Positions 50,650-59,253 of a stretch of 59,556 bases of DNA are shown here, in pieces (the stretch's first letter is position 1; every line of letters begins with the position of its first letter). The notes beneath the pieces were generated by a model. The model saw only the letters and a list, made by a program, of their open reading frames with translations, was not told the DNA's origin and ran no database searches. Origin of the DNA: an uncultured Clostridia bacterium (GTDB taxonomy: Bacteria > Bacillota > Clostridia > Saccharofermentanales > DTU023); NCBI GenBank assembly GCA_937922005.1, contig CAKZWV010000042.1, positions 1 to 59,556 of the forward strand, given 5' to 3'. The position numbers were made by a program, and so were the translations under genes.

Positions 50650-53241
50650 CTATTTAAAGCGGACAATGGTCACGCCCAGGTCACCTTGGTTGGGTGGGGC
50701 AAGATGATAGCTTTCGACATAGGGCTGATCCTTGAGATAGCGGTGAACAGCGGCTTTGAGGGCCCCGGTCCCCTTCCCGTGATTGATCCGAACCTCCCGC
50801 AGCCCCCCCAAGAGGGCCTTGTCCAAATAGTCCTCCAAAGCGTCCATGGCCTCCTCCATATGGCAGCCGTGCAAGTCCAATTCAGGCAAAATTTCTTGGG
50901 AAGATTTGGACATGAGGTCGCGAACCGACTGGTCGAGTGCCCCTAGGCGCTTGACCTTGCCCCGCTTGCGGACTGCTGGCTCAGGGCTTTCGTCCTCCAC
51001 GACCTGAAGGGTATGGAGGGGGACGGTGATAGTGAGGGACCCATTTTGTAAAGTCACCTTCCGATCCTTGTCAGGAAGAGAAATTGCTTTTCCCTTCACC
51101 CCCAGGGACTTCGACAAATACTCCTCGCCCAGAACAATGTCTTCCGGCGCCAGGGGCCGGTCGCTCTTATTAGCTCGATAACGGACTTTTTGTTGGATTT
51201 TTTCTTTTTTCTTACTGAGTTCTCTTTTTTGGGCCAGGGATTCCTGGAGCCTAGCTGAAGAAATCTCCTTGCCCTCCTCCCGACTTTCCTGGATCATGTC
51301 TTCTAGGTAAGCTAATTTAGCCTTCATCTCGGTCTCAGCCTGGTCGATGATGGCCAGGGCCTCCTCTTCGGCGGCGGCTAGGGCCTTATCTCGGTTTTGG
51401 GCGAGTTTGGTGCGCTCAGCCTGGACCTCCCGGTTCACCCGCTCAGCCTCAGCCTTCAGGCGAGCGATCTCCTCCCGCATGGCCGCCGCCTCCTTGTGGG
51501 AGGCCTCGATGGCCACCAGCATCTTGGAGAATTCTTGATTTTCATCTTGAAGGTAGCTTTGGGCCTGATCGAGGATGGCCTGGGGGAGGTGGAGGCGGTG
51601 AGCAATGGCCAGGGCATTACTGGACCCTGGGATCCCCATCAAGAGGCGGAAAGTTGGCTGGAGGGTCTCAAGGTCAAATTCAAAGCAGGCATTTTCAATC
51701 CCAGGGGTGTTATAGGCATAGACTTTAAGCTCGGCGTAATGGCTAGTAGCAACCATGGAAGCCTTTTTACTCCGAAAATAATCCAGAATCGCCATGGCCA
51801 AGGCAGAGCCTTCCGCCGGATCGGTCCCCGACCCCGGTTCATCCAGGAGAATAAGGGTATGGGCATCAGCTAATTCGCACATATCGACAATTCTCTTTTG
51901 ATGGGATGAAAAAGTCGACAAATTCTGTTCGATGCTCTGCTCATCGCCAATATCAGCCAAAATACAAGAATAGGCTGGAATCTCGGAGCTGGCATCAGCC
52001 GGAATGGCTAGGCCCGCTAGGGCCATGAGAGATAGGAGGCCCACGGTCTTCAGACAGACCGTCTTCCCGCCCGTATTGGGGCCGGTGATGAGGATCATTT
52101 GATAGGTGTCGCCCATAGACAGGGTCAAGGGGACTGCTTTATCCGCTTGCAGGAGGGGGTGGCGAGCCTTGTTCAAGACCAGGCGGGTGTCTTCCCGGAT
52201 GGTCACGGGCTCAGCCCGGAGGGCCTTGGCGTAGAGGGCCTTGGCCTGAGAGACATCGAGGTCCCGGATGATGGCCTCATTCGCTTCCAGGACATCGGAG
52301 AGGTCGGCCACATAGGCTGAGAGGCGGTGGAGTATTTTCTTAATTTCCTGCTCTTCTTCGATCTGAAGATCTCGAATGTGGTTGTTCAGCTCAACCACAG
52401 CCATGGGTTCAATGAAGGTAGTGGCACCTGAAGCGGAGGCCGCATGGACGATCCCGGGAATCTCTCCCTTCTTGTCGGTTCGTACAGGGACCACGTAACG
52501 GCCCTCTTTCATGGTGACCAGCTGGTCTTGAAGAGCGGTGGGGTGGGAGGCGACAATCTTGTCCAGGGTCCTTTTGATGTTTTCTTGGGTTTGGGTAATA
52601 TTCCGGCGAATTCGGCGGAGGTCAGGACTGGCCGAATCTTTTAGGTCCGTTTCATTCTCGATAGCATTGTCCAGGGTCCGGTAGAGGTCGTCCAGGGGGT
52701 AGAGGCGGTTGATCTTGTGGTAGACCTCAAAGACCCGGGCGCAGTTGGGATAGGCCTGAGGGAGGACCCTTAGGAGGTCCACGCTCATTTTAGCAAAGGA
52801 AGCAATGTCTAAAAGGTCGGCACATGAGAGGGCAAAGCCCTTTTGGGCGGCATCCAGGAGCTGAGGATCTAGCTGGTAGGGAGCGATGGGCAGGGTCCCC
52901 TGGCCATAGAGATAGGCCAGGGCATCGGCCGTATCGGCCATGGCGGCCCGGGCTGCCCCGACGGTATCTTGGACGGGCAGGGTTTTGCATACCTTCTTAG
53001 CGGCCTGGCTCGTAGCATAATTGGTGAGCTGGGCCAAAATCTTAGGATACTCCAGGCTCTCGAAGGAGCTCCGGGCCATCCGGGAAGCTGCCGGTGCGTA
53101 GGGGCTGGGAGGGGCTGAGTGTTCAGCTCCTGCCTCAGCTGTGGCTGGAGCCGCATGGTCAACGGAAGGCCTTGCGGAACCTTTGGAGCGAGAACCTGGG
53201 TCAGAGGCATGGGTTGGAGTTGATGATTGAGACAAAGACAT
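50650..53241 (-). CDS. mutS2: Endonuclease MutS2
   Basis: A MutS-like ATPase with a C-terminal Smr nuclease domain; relatives limit recombination or rescue collided ribosomes. The 863-residue sequence begins with a Ser/Pro/Ala-rich extension of about 54 residues (absent from normal MutS2, about 785), then the core FESLEYPKILAQLTNYATSQ, the P-loop MILITGPNTGGKTVCLKTVG, Walker B LILLDEPGSGTDPAEGSALA, a coiled coil (about 575-700), and the Smr domain LDLHGCHMEEAMDALEDYL to INHGKGTGAL. An alternative start at MARSSFESLEYP would remove the extension but has no ribosome site. It lies 31 bases after dnaE. Confidence 0.94.
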   Translation of the reverse strand: MSLSQSSTPTHASDPGSRSKGSARPSVDHAAPATAEAGAEHSAPPSPYAPAASRMARSSFESLEYPKILAQLTNYATSQAAKKVCKTLPVQDTVGAARAAMADTADALAYLYGQGTLPIAPYQLDPQLLDAAQKGFALSCADLLDIASFAKMSVDLLRVLPQAYPNCARVFEVYHKINRLYPLDDLYRTLDNAIENETDLKDSASPDLRRIRRNITQTQENIKRTLDKIVASHPTALQDQLVTMKEGRYVVPVRTDKKGEIPGIVHAASASGATTFIEPMAVVELNNHIRDLQIEEEQEIKKILHRLSAYVADLSDVLEANEAIIRDLDVSQAKALYAKALRAEPVTIREDTRLVLNKARHPLLQADKAVPLTLSMGDTYQMILITGPNTGGKTVCLKTVGLLSLMALAGLAIPADASSEIPAYSCILADIGDEQSIEQNLSTFSSHQKRIVDMCELADAHTLILLDEPGSGTDPAEGSALAMAILDYFRSKKASMVATSHYAELKVYAYNTPGIENACFEFDLETLQPTFRLLMGIPGSSNALAIAHRLHLPQAILDQAQSYLQDENQEFSKMLVAIEASHKEAAAMREEIARLKAEAERVNREVQAERTKLAQNRDKALAAAEEEALAIIDQAETEMKAKLAYLEDMIQESREEGKEISSARLQESLAQKRELSKKKEKIQQKVRYRANKSDRPLAPEDIVLGEEYLSKSLGVKGKAISLPDKDRKVTLQNGSLTITVPLHTLQVVEDESPEPAVRKRGKVKRLGALDQSVRDLMSKSSQEILPELDLHGCHMEEAMDALEDYLDKALLGGLREVRINHGKGTGALKAAVHRYLKDQPYVESYHLAPPNQGDLGVTIVRFK

Positions 53242-53272
53242 AGATTCTTCTTTCTGCTTGAAATAGGGGACG

Positions 53273-56200
53273 CTAGGGCTTAGCGACGAGGGAAACTACC
53301 CGAATCTGGTCAGCCCCTAGTTTTGCCTGCAGCTGGGGGAGGAATTTCAGGTTGATCTGGTCATCTTGGGCCAAGAGGGCTCCTGTGGCAGCATCGTAGA
53401 CCTCTACCAGGGTAGACCCACGGAAATAGGCCAGGGCTGCCTTCACTTCCTCTAAAGGAAATTGGGTCTGGTCGACCTTGATTTTAACGAGGACATCTGT
53501 TGCTTGAAGGGTGGCAGGAGCAGAGGCCTTTTGACCTGATCTAGGCCGACGGGCCGAGCTAGACGCAGGGTCAGCTTTAGCTTCCTCTGGAGCCTCATAG
53601 GGGGTGGAAGACTCGGCAAGGCGATCTGAACTTGACCCAATGGGGCGTCCTTCCGTAGTGTTAGACGATCGGACTTCCCTAGTGCCAGACGTAATGCCAG
53701 ACGTAGTGCCAGACGATTGGACTTCCGTAATGGCAGTCTGTCGACCTTCAGCCTCCACGGCCAGGCGATCGAAGGAAGTGCTTTGGCTGGTCCGTTGGAT
53801 CTTTTTCAGTCCTTCCATGATTTTTTCCTGGTAGTCAGTTAAAGCTGGCTGCCCATCCGGGGTCAGGGCCAGGGCCTCGACCTCCTCCAAGAAGACCTTC
53901 ACCTCCTCATCCTCCCGAGAAGAAATTCGTCCCCGGACAAGGAGAATGCGTCCTACCGCCAATAGGTGTTTGACCTTGCTATAGACCCGGGCAAAGCAGA
54001 CTGCTTCCACCTCCCCGGCCCCATACTCCAAGGTCAAAAAGGCCATCTGCTCCTGGCGTTTGGTGACAAAGTCTCGCTTTGCAAGGACACTGACCAAGAG
54101 GTAGAGGTCCTTCTGGCTCAGGAGGTTTCGGGTCTCCACAAAGTGGACTTGGTCCTGGGGAGCCGAATCCAGGAGGCCCTCCTCCTCATCCTCACCTCCG
54201 CCCAGGGGAACCATACCAAAATCGCCATTGGCGGCATCCAGGGCTTGGGTCAGGGCCTCCTCCGAGTCCTGAATGAGGGGGAGGCGGGCATAGGCCCCAA
54301 AGGCGTCCAGGGGGTGGCCGGTGACATAGATTCCCAGGGTCTCCTTCTCCAGACGAATGCGCTCACTCAAGGGCAGTTCCGGAAGGTCTCGGTACTGAGG
54401 CTCCTGGGTCTCCTCCCAGGCCGCCAGCTCCTCGGGGGCCTCCATCTGGAAGAGGTCCAGGAGGCTCATCTGCTCAAAACCAGGGTCCGCCTTGGGCTTT
54501 TGAGGGCGCTTGGCAAAATCATCAAAAACATCCAACATCTGCGAGCGGGGAATCCCAAAGCTATCCAGGGCAGCCCCATAAATCAGGCCTTCCATCCCTC
54601 GCTTGGTCAAAGAGCCCCCGTAACAGCGAGACAAAAACTTACCAAAAGTCGGGAAAGGACCATGCTTCTTCCTCTCCGCCACCAAATCCTCCGCTGCCCC
54701 CAGGCCCAGGTTTTTAATCCCAGCCAGGGCAAAACGGATCGCATCCCCCTCCTTGGTAAAGCGAACCTCGCTCTTTTGAATATCGGGCGGGAGTATTTGT
54801 ATCTGAAGATTGGAACAGGCCTCTGCATAGGTGGCTGCCTTTTTCTGGTCGCCCAGGAAACTGTTCAGCATGGAAGCCATAAACTCAACGGGATAATAGT
54901 GTTTGAGCCAGGCCGTCTCATAGGCCAAAATAGCATAACCGGTGGCGTGGGCCTTGTTGAAGGCATAGCCGCCGAAGTCGATTAGGGCGTCGAAAATGGC
55001 ATTGGCCGTCGACTCCTGGATGCCCCGGGCCAGGGCCCCCTCAATGGGGTCACCCTTGGGAGAAGTTCCCCCATGGAGGAAGGTTTCCCGGTAGTTTTTG
55101 ATAACTTCCGGCTTTTTCTTACTCATGGCCTTACGGACATTGTCAGCCATTCCAGGGGTAAAGCCCGCCAGGACTCGGACCGTCCGCATGACCTGCTCTT
55201 GGTAGATGATACAGCCGTAAGTATCCTTGGTAATCTCCTCCATGACAGGGTGTAAATAGGTAATTTTGTCTGGATGGAGGCGATTTTGTACAAATTGCGG
55301 AATTTGTTCCATGGGGCCGGGGCGGAACATGGAGATCCCGGCGATGATGTCCTCGAGATTGCGGGGCTTCATATCCTTAATGAAGGCCGTCATCCCCTGG
55401 GACTCCAGCTGGAAGACCCCCTCTGTCTTCCCCTCGCAGAGGTCCTGGAAGACGGCCGGATCGTCAAAGTGCCCGGTACGAAAATCAGGCAAGTCCTTCC
55501 CCTGGTCCCGGACCATATCCTCACAGTCCTGGATCACGGTCAGGGTCCTCAGGCCCAGGAAGTCGAACTTTAAGAGCCCAACCTCTTCCAAATAATCCTT
55601 TGTGTACTGGACGACCACTGTCCCATCCTTTTGGGCCAAGGGGGCGATATCGGAGATGGGGACGGCTGAGATGATAATCCCCGCCGCATGGGTAGACGAA
55701 TGGCGGGGGAGGCCCTCCAATTTATAGCAAATATCCAAGACCTCTTTAACTTCCGGGTCGGTCTCATAGGCTTTTTTGAGGTCTGGATTGGCGGTCTCCG
55801 CCTTCTCAAAGGTTGGACTGACCATGACCGGGACCTCCTTGGCCAGGCGGTCAGCAAATTGATAACTCTTGCCCATGGCCCGGCAGACATCGCGGATGAC
55901 CGCCCGGGGGGCCAGGGTCCCAAAGGTGATGACCTGGGCCACGCAATCCTTCCCGTATTTGTCGGTCACATAGTCGATGACCTCCTGGCGGCGCTCGTAG
56001 CAGAAGTCCAAGTCAATATCAGGAAGACTCACCCGGTCGGGGTTGAGGAAGCGCTCAAAATACAGGCCATAGTGGATGGGGTCAATATTGGTAATCGACA
56101 GGCAGTAGGCGACCAGGGAGCCTCCGCCCGAACCCCGGCCCGGCCCCACGGCAATCCCCTGGCCAAGGGCATAGCGGACAAAATCACTGACAATCAAGAA

Positions 56201-57310
56201 ATAGTCATTGTAGCCCATGTCATCAATGATCTTGAGTTCGTGGTCCAGGCGGTCCTGGTAGGTCTTTTTCAAATCCTCCAAGTCCACTCCCCCTTGGAGG
56301 TCGCTAGCAGGCAGGTGCTTCAGTTTTTCCTCCAGACCGGCCTGGCTCTGTTTGCGGATATAGTCCCGGCTCGACTCCCCAGTTTCCGGCACAAATTTCG
56401 GCAAATAAAGCTTGCCAAACTCCTGGCGGGCCTGGCAGCGGTCGGCAATGATTTGGGTGTTGTCAATGGCTTCGGGAAGATTTGGGAAGGCTGCCCGCAT
56501 CTCCTCCTCGCTCTTCATATAAAGGTCGGCCCCCGCCATGGTCATCCGGTTGCGATCGTCCAGCCGCCCCCCAGTCTGGAGGCAAAGAAGGATCTCGTGA
56601 GCTGCCTCATCTTCTTTTTTCAGATAGTGGCAGTCGCAAGTAGCCACCACTGGAATCCCGAGCTTTTTGGCCACCTGGGTCGCCGCGATATTGTACTCAG
56701 CCTGCTCCTTGAGCCCGTTGGCCTGGAGCTCAATGAAATAGTTATCCTTGCCAAAGATGTCAATGTACTTTTGGGCAACCGCCGTCATGGCCTCCAGGTA
56801 GGAATCAGCCGACGAAGCCGCATAGGTCCTCGCCAGCTCCCCAGCTAAGCAGCCTGATAAACAAATAATCCCGCTCGCATGGTCTCTCAGCAAGGCCTCA
56901 TCGATCCGGGGTTTGTAATAGAAGCCCTCGAGCCAGGCAGCTGAATTGAGTTTGATGATGTTGTGCCAGCCCTCATCGGTCTCCGCAAGGAGAGTCACAT
57001 GGTAGCGATTGTTGGCAAGGTTCAGAACTTGGCCCCGCTGGTCCTTATTATAGTATTCATCCTTGTCGACCTCCCGCTTGCCCTTTTGAAAACGGTCCTG
57101 GGTCAAATAAAACTCACAGCCCAAAATTGGATGAAGGCCCTTTTGGGTCAAGGCTTTCGAAAAGGCCGGAACGGCAAAAAGGACCCCGTGGTCCGTGATA
57201 GCACACGAAGTCATGCCAAGCTCCACCAGGCGGTCCGCCAGGTCATCGATCCGGATGGCCCCGTCCAAAAGGCTGTATTCCGTATGGAGATGAAGATGGG
57301 TAAAAGCCAC
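53273..57310 (-). CDS. dnaE: DNA polymerase III subunit alpha
   Basis: Replicative C-family polymerase of the DnaE type, 1345 residues. The N-terminal PHP domain (FTHLHLHTEYSLLDGAIR, TDHGVLFAVPAF), the palm with GPGRGSGGGSLVAYCL and the catalytic PDIDLDFCYERRQEVIDYV, the thumb and finger regions (HSSTHAAGIIIS, FRPGPMEQIPQFV, FDALIDFGGYAFNKAHATGY) and a C-terminal OB-fold region are seen. Between about 1170 and 1270 lies a Ser/Thr/Glu-rich insertion partly built from a 12-bp DNA repeat (53681-53716). Start is GTG at 57310 behind AAGGGGG, 15 bases after the phosphoglucomutase stop. Confidence 0.97.
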   Translation of the reverse strand: MAFTHLHLHTEYSLLDGAIRIDDLADRLVELGMTSCAITDHGVLFAVPAFSKALTQKGLHPILGCEFYLTQDRFQKGKREVDKDEYYNKDQRGQVLNLANNRYHVTLLAETDEGWHNIIKLNSAAWLEGFYYKPRIDEALLRDHASGIICLSGCLAGELARTYAASSADSYLEAMTAVAQKYIDIFGKDNYFIELQANGLKEQAEYNIAATQVAKKLGIPVVATCDCHYLKKEDEAAHEILLCLQTGGRLDDRNRMTMAGADLYMKSEEEMRAAFPNLPEAIDNTQIIADRCQARQEFGKLYLPKFVPETGESSRDYIRKQSQAGLEEKLKHLPASDLQGGVDLEDLKKTYQDRLDHELKIIDDMGYNDYFLIVSDFVRYALGQGIAVGPGRGSGGGSLVAYCLSITNIDPIHYGLYFERFLNPDRVSLPDIDLDFCYERRQEVIDYVTDKYGKDCVAQVITFGTLAPRAVIRDVCRAMGKSYQFADRLAKEVPVMVSPTFEKAETANPDLKKAYETDPEVKEVLDICYKLEGLPRHSSTHAAGIIISAVPISDIAPLAQKDGTVVVQYTKDYLEEVGLLKFDFLGLRTLTVIQDCEDMVRDQGKDLPDFRTGHFDDPAVFQDLCEGKTEGVFQLESQGMTAFIKDMKPRNLEDIIAGISMFRPGPMEQIPQFVQNRLHPDKITYLHPVMEEITKDTYGCIIYQEQVMRTVRVLAGFTPGMADNVRKAMSKKKPEVIKNYRETFLHGGTSPKGDPIEGALARGIQESTANAIFDALIDFGGYAFNKAHATGYAILAYETAWLKHYYPVEFMASMLNSFLGDQKKAATYAEACSNLQIQILPPDIQKSEVRFTKEGDAIRFALAGIKNLGLGAAEDLVAERKKHGPFPTFGKFLSRCYGGSLTKRGMEGLIYGAALDSFGIPRSQMLDVFDDFAKRPQKPKADPGFEQMSLLDLFQMEAPEELAAWEETQEPQYRDLPELPLSERIRLEKETLGIYVTGHPLDAFGAYARLPLIQDSEEALTQALDAANGDFGMVPLGGGEDEEEGLLDSAPQDQVHFVETRNLLSQKDLYLLVSVLAKRDFVTKRQEQMAFLTLEYGAGEVEAVCFARVYSKVKHLLAVGRILLVRGRISSREDEEVKVFLEEVEALALTPDGQPALTDYQEKIMEGLKKIQRTSQSTSFDRLAVEAEGRQTAITEVQSSGTTSGITSGTREVRSSNTTEGRPIGSSSDRLAESSTPYEAPEEAKADPASSSARRPRSGQKASAPATLQATDVLVKIKVDQTQFPLEEVKAALAYFRGSTLVEVYDAATGALLAQDDQINLKFLPQLQAKLGADQIRVVSLVAKP
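53681..53716. repeat. 12-bp tandem repeat inside dnaE
   Basis: Three units (AGTGCCAGACGT, AATGCCAGACGT, AGTGCCAGACGA) encode part of the low-complexity insertion of DnaE, keeping the frame. Confidence 0.85.
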
Positions 57311-57325
57311 AGAAAACCCCCTTTA

Positions 57326-59092
57326 CTAGCGGTCCAGCAAAGCTTCGACCTTTTTCACCACCTTATCGACTACCTTGTCAAGAAGGTCCTGAGCCTTGGC
57401 CTGGTCCTTATCATAGAAACCAAAGTAGATTTTCAGCTTAGGCTCGGTCCCCGAGGGGCGAATGGCCAGCCAGTTGATATCCTGGAAGGTGAAAATTAAA
57501 ACATTGGACTTAGGCAGGTCCAGGGTCGTCTTTTCTTGACTTGCGAGGTCCAGTTTGGTCCCCATTTGTACATCTTCCAGGACCCGGACCTGACAGCTCG
57601 GATCTATCTCAACGAGGTCAGCCAGGAAGGCCCCTCCCTCTTCACGGATGGTCGCCATGGCCTCCCGGATCCGATCCTGACCGTCTTTGCCCTCCCGGAC
57701 CAGGGAAACCGTCTTCTCCGCCGCATAGGCGTATTTCTGGTAGAGGTCCTCGAGGAAGTCCACCAGGGTCTTCCCCTGGGCCTTGGCCACGGCCGCCATC
57801 TCGCAGATCAGCATGGCCCCAAAGACTGCATCCTTATCGCGGACATCCTGGCCCGACAGGAAGCCAAAACTCTCCTCATAGCCAAAAATAAAACTCTCGT
57901 CGCCTTCGTCCGTGTGCTCCTTAATGGTCTCAGCGATAAACTTAAAGCCCGTCAGACACTGATAAAACTTGGCCCCCCAAGCCTCACAGATCTTCTGCGA
58001 GAGACGGCCCGAGACGACCGTACTCACACAATAAGGCTTAGCAGGTAAAATCCCGAGCTCGGTTTTGGTTGCGAGCAAATATTCCATCATCAATTGCCCA
58101 ATCTGGTTGCCCGACAGGATATGGTCTTCGCCCTGGACATCGGCCACGATGACCCCCAGGCGGTCTGAATCTGGATCAGTAGCAATGACCAGGTCGGCCT
58201 TTTCCTGGTGGAGGAGGTCCACCGCCAATTGCATTGCTTCCGGATATTCCGGATTGGGATAGGAGGCGGTAGGGAAGTCTCCGTTGGGTAGGGCCTGCTC
58301 TTCAGGAATGAAGATCTGGGTAAAGCCCAGGCGACGCAAAATCCGCTCTACCGGCTTTTTACCAGACCCATAGAGGGGAGTATAGACGATCTTGAGCTTC
58401 CCAGCTGCTTCTTGTAAGGCCTCACGGTTGAGAGAAAGTCCTTCCACCATGGTCAGATAGGCCTCATCCCAGGCCTCCCCCAGCCAGTGCCAGAGGATGG
58501 AGGTCTGAGCCTCTAAAAGGCTGGGCAGGGCATCCAGGACATGGGCATAGTCGGCTTCCATAAGAGCCGCAACCTTGGCGGCCGGTTCCGGGCCCAACTG
58601 GGCCCCATCCGACCCATAGACCTTAAATCCATTGTAGATCTTGGGGTTGTGACTAGCCGTAATCATGATGCCCCCGGCTGCTTTATAGTGGCGGATGGCA
58701 AAGGAAGTCAGGGGAACTGGGTGGAGCTCCGCAGCAAAATAGACCCGAATCCCAGCATGGATGAGGATCCGGCCAGACAACTCAGCAAAAAACCGAGAGT
58801 TATTCCGAGAATCGTAGGAAATAACCACTCCTGCCGCCTTGGCCTCTTCCCCTAGGCCAGCAATATAGGCCGCATAGCCCTTGGCGGCTCGGCCGATGGT
58901 AAAGGCGTTCAGGCAATTCGACCCCGGCCCCATCGTGCCCCGGAGGCCTCCAGTGCCAAACTGTAATTCTTCCCAAAAGGCGTTTTCAATCGCCTGGGGA
59001 TCCTTGCCCATCTCCTCCAAAGTCTTACGATCCTCGTCGCTGAGGGGAAAGTCCTGGAGCCAATGCTCATATCTCTGTCTTGCTTGTGACAT
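57326..59092 (-). CDS. pgcA: Phosphoglucomutase (phospho-sugar mutase)
   Basis: Interconverts glucose-6-phosphate and glucose-1-phosphate, linking glycolysis to ADP-glucose and glycogen. The 588-residue alpha-D-phosphohexomutase has FGTGGLRGTMGPG, the phosphoserine loop ITASHNPKIYNG, the metal loop ATDPDSDRLGV, the sugar-binding GYEESFGF and the phosphate-binding RPSGTEPKLKIYF. ATG at 59092 follows AAGGAGG; the longer ORF has no site. First gene of a unit with dnaE and mutS2, preceded by a candidate promoter at 59153. Confidence 0.95.
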   Translation of the reverse strand: MSQARQRYEHWLQDFPLSDEDRKTLEEMGKDPQAIENAFWEELQFGTGGLRGTMGPGSNCLNAFTIGRAAKGYAAYIAGLGEEAKAAGVVISYDSRNNSRFFAELSGRILIHAGIRVYFAAELHPVPLTSFAIRHYKAAGGIMITASHNPKIYNGFKVYGSDGAQLGPEPAAKVAALMEADYAHVLDALPSLLEAQTSILWHWLGEAWDEAYLTMVEGLSLNREALQEAAGKLKIVYTPLYGSGKKPVERILRRLGFTQIFIPEEQALPNGDFPTASYPNPEYPEAMQLAVDLLHQEKADLVIATDPDSDRLGVIVADVQGEDHILSGNQIGQLMMEYLLATKTELGILPAKPYCVSTVVSGRLSQKICEAWGAKFYQCLTGFKFIAETIKEHTDEGDESFIFGYEESFGFLSGQDVRDKDAVFGAMLICEMAAVAKAQGKTLVDFLEDLYQKYAYAAEKTVSLVREGKDGQDRIREAMATIREEGGAFLADLVEIDPSCQVRVLEDVQMGTKLDLASQEKTTLDLPKSNVLIFTFQDINWLAIRPSGTEPKLKIYFGFYDKDQAKAQDLLDKVVDKVVKKVEALLDR

Positions 59093-59152
59093 GTCAACCT
59101 CCTTAGGCTGAAGGCACATTGAGGCAAAGCCCCGCTCCAGCCACTTTCCCCT

Positions 59153-59161
59153 ATTTTACCA
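59153..59161 (-). promoter_or_regulatory. Candidate extended -10 promoter of pgcA
   Basis: Minus strand TGGTAAAAT in TTTTCTGGTAAAATAGG. It follows a hairpin with GCCTTTTCC/GGAAAGGGC arms and TTTTT that probably ends uvrB. It is the third similar string in the window. Confidence 0.4.
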
Positions 59162-59222
59162 GAAAAAGCCCTTTCCTGCTTTCCTGACTCAGCGGCCAAG
59201 GCGGGAAAAGGCCTGGAAGGGG
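59162..59222 (-). terminator. Probable terminator of uvrB
   Basis: On the minus strand CCTTTTCC and GGAAAGG arms with internal pairing are followed by GCTTTTTCTGG. The long loop makes the fold uncertain. Confidence 0.4.
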
Positions 59223-59253
59223 TCGGTAAGAGTCCGGCGAGTGGCTCAGCAGC

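Larger units (their letters stand above)
291..58085. repeat. Dispersed 10-bp motif GGANTATTTG, 32 exact copies
   Basis: Starts of plus-oriented copies: 291, 4274, 7881, 9758, 15920, 18026, 32361, 35551, 37767, 39888, 42457, 45392, 48843, 50603, 54790. Minus-oriented copies (CAAATANTCC): 2525, 4719, 8944, 11268, 19587, 20905, 23998, 26259, 26977, 32197, 36181, 42165, 46301, 51115, 55589, 56862, 58076. The variable base (read in the motif direction) is A in 11, T in 11, G in 8 and C in 2. Fourteen lie between genes although only about one eighth of the window is intergenic. Several one-mismatch copies also occur (for example 5578, 17318, 23342, 29580, 43393). Counted by eye, so a few could be missed. 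Confidence 0.85.

Noticed and set aside
57541..57891. Plus-strand Pro/Gly/Ser-rich ORF of 116 residues
   Set aside because: A GC-rich antisense shadow of the phosphoglucomutase gene.
291..58085. Reading GGANTATTTG as a regulator operator for one regulon
   Set aside because: More than half of the copies lie inside unrelated coding regions and orientation to genes is random, which does not fit a classic regulon.
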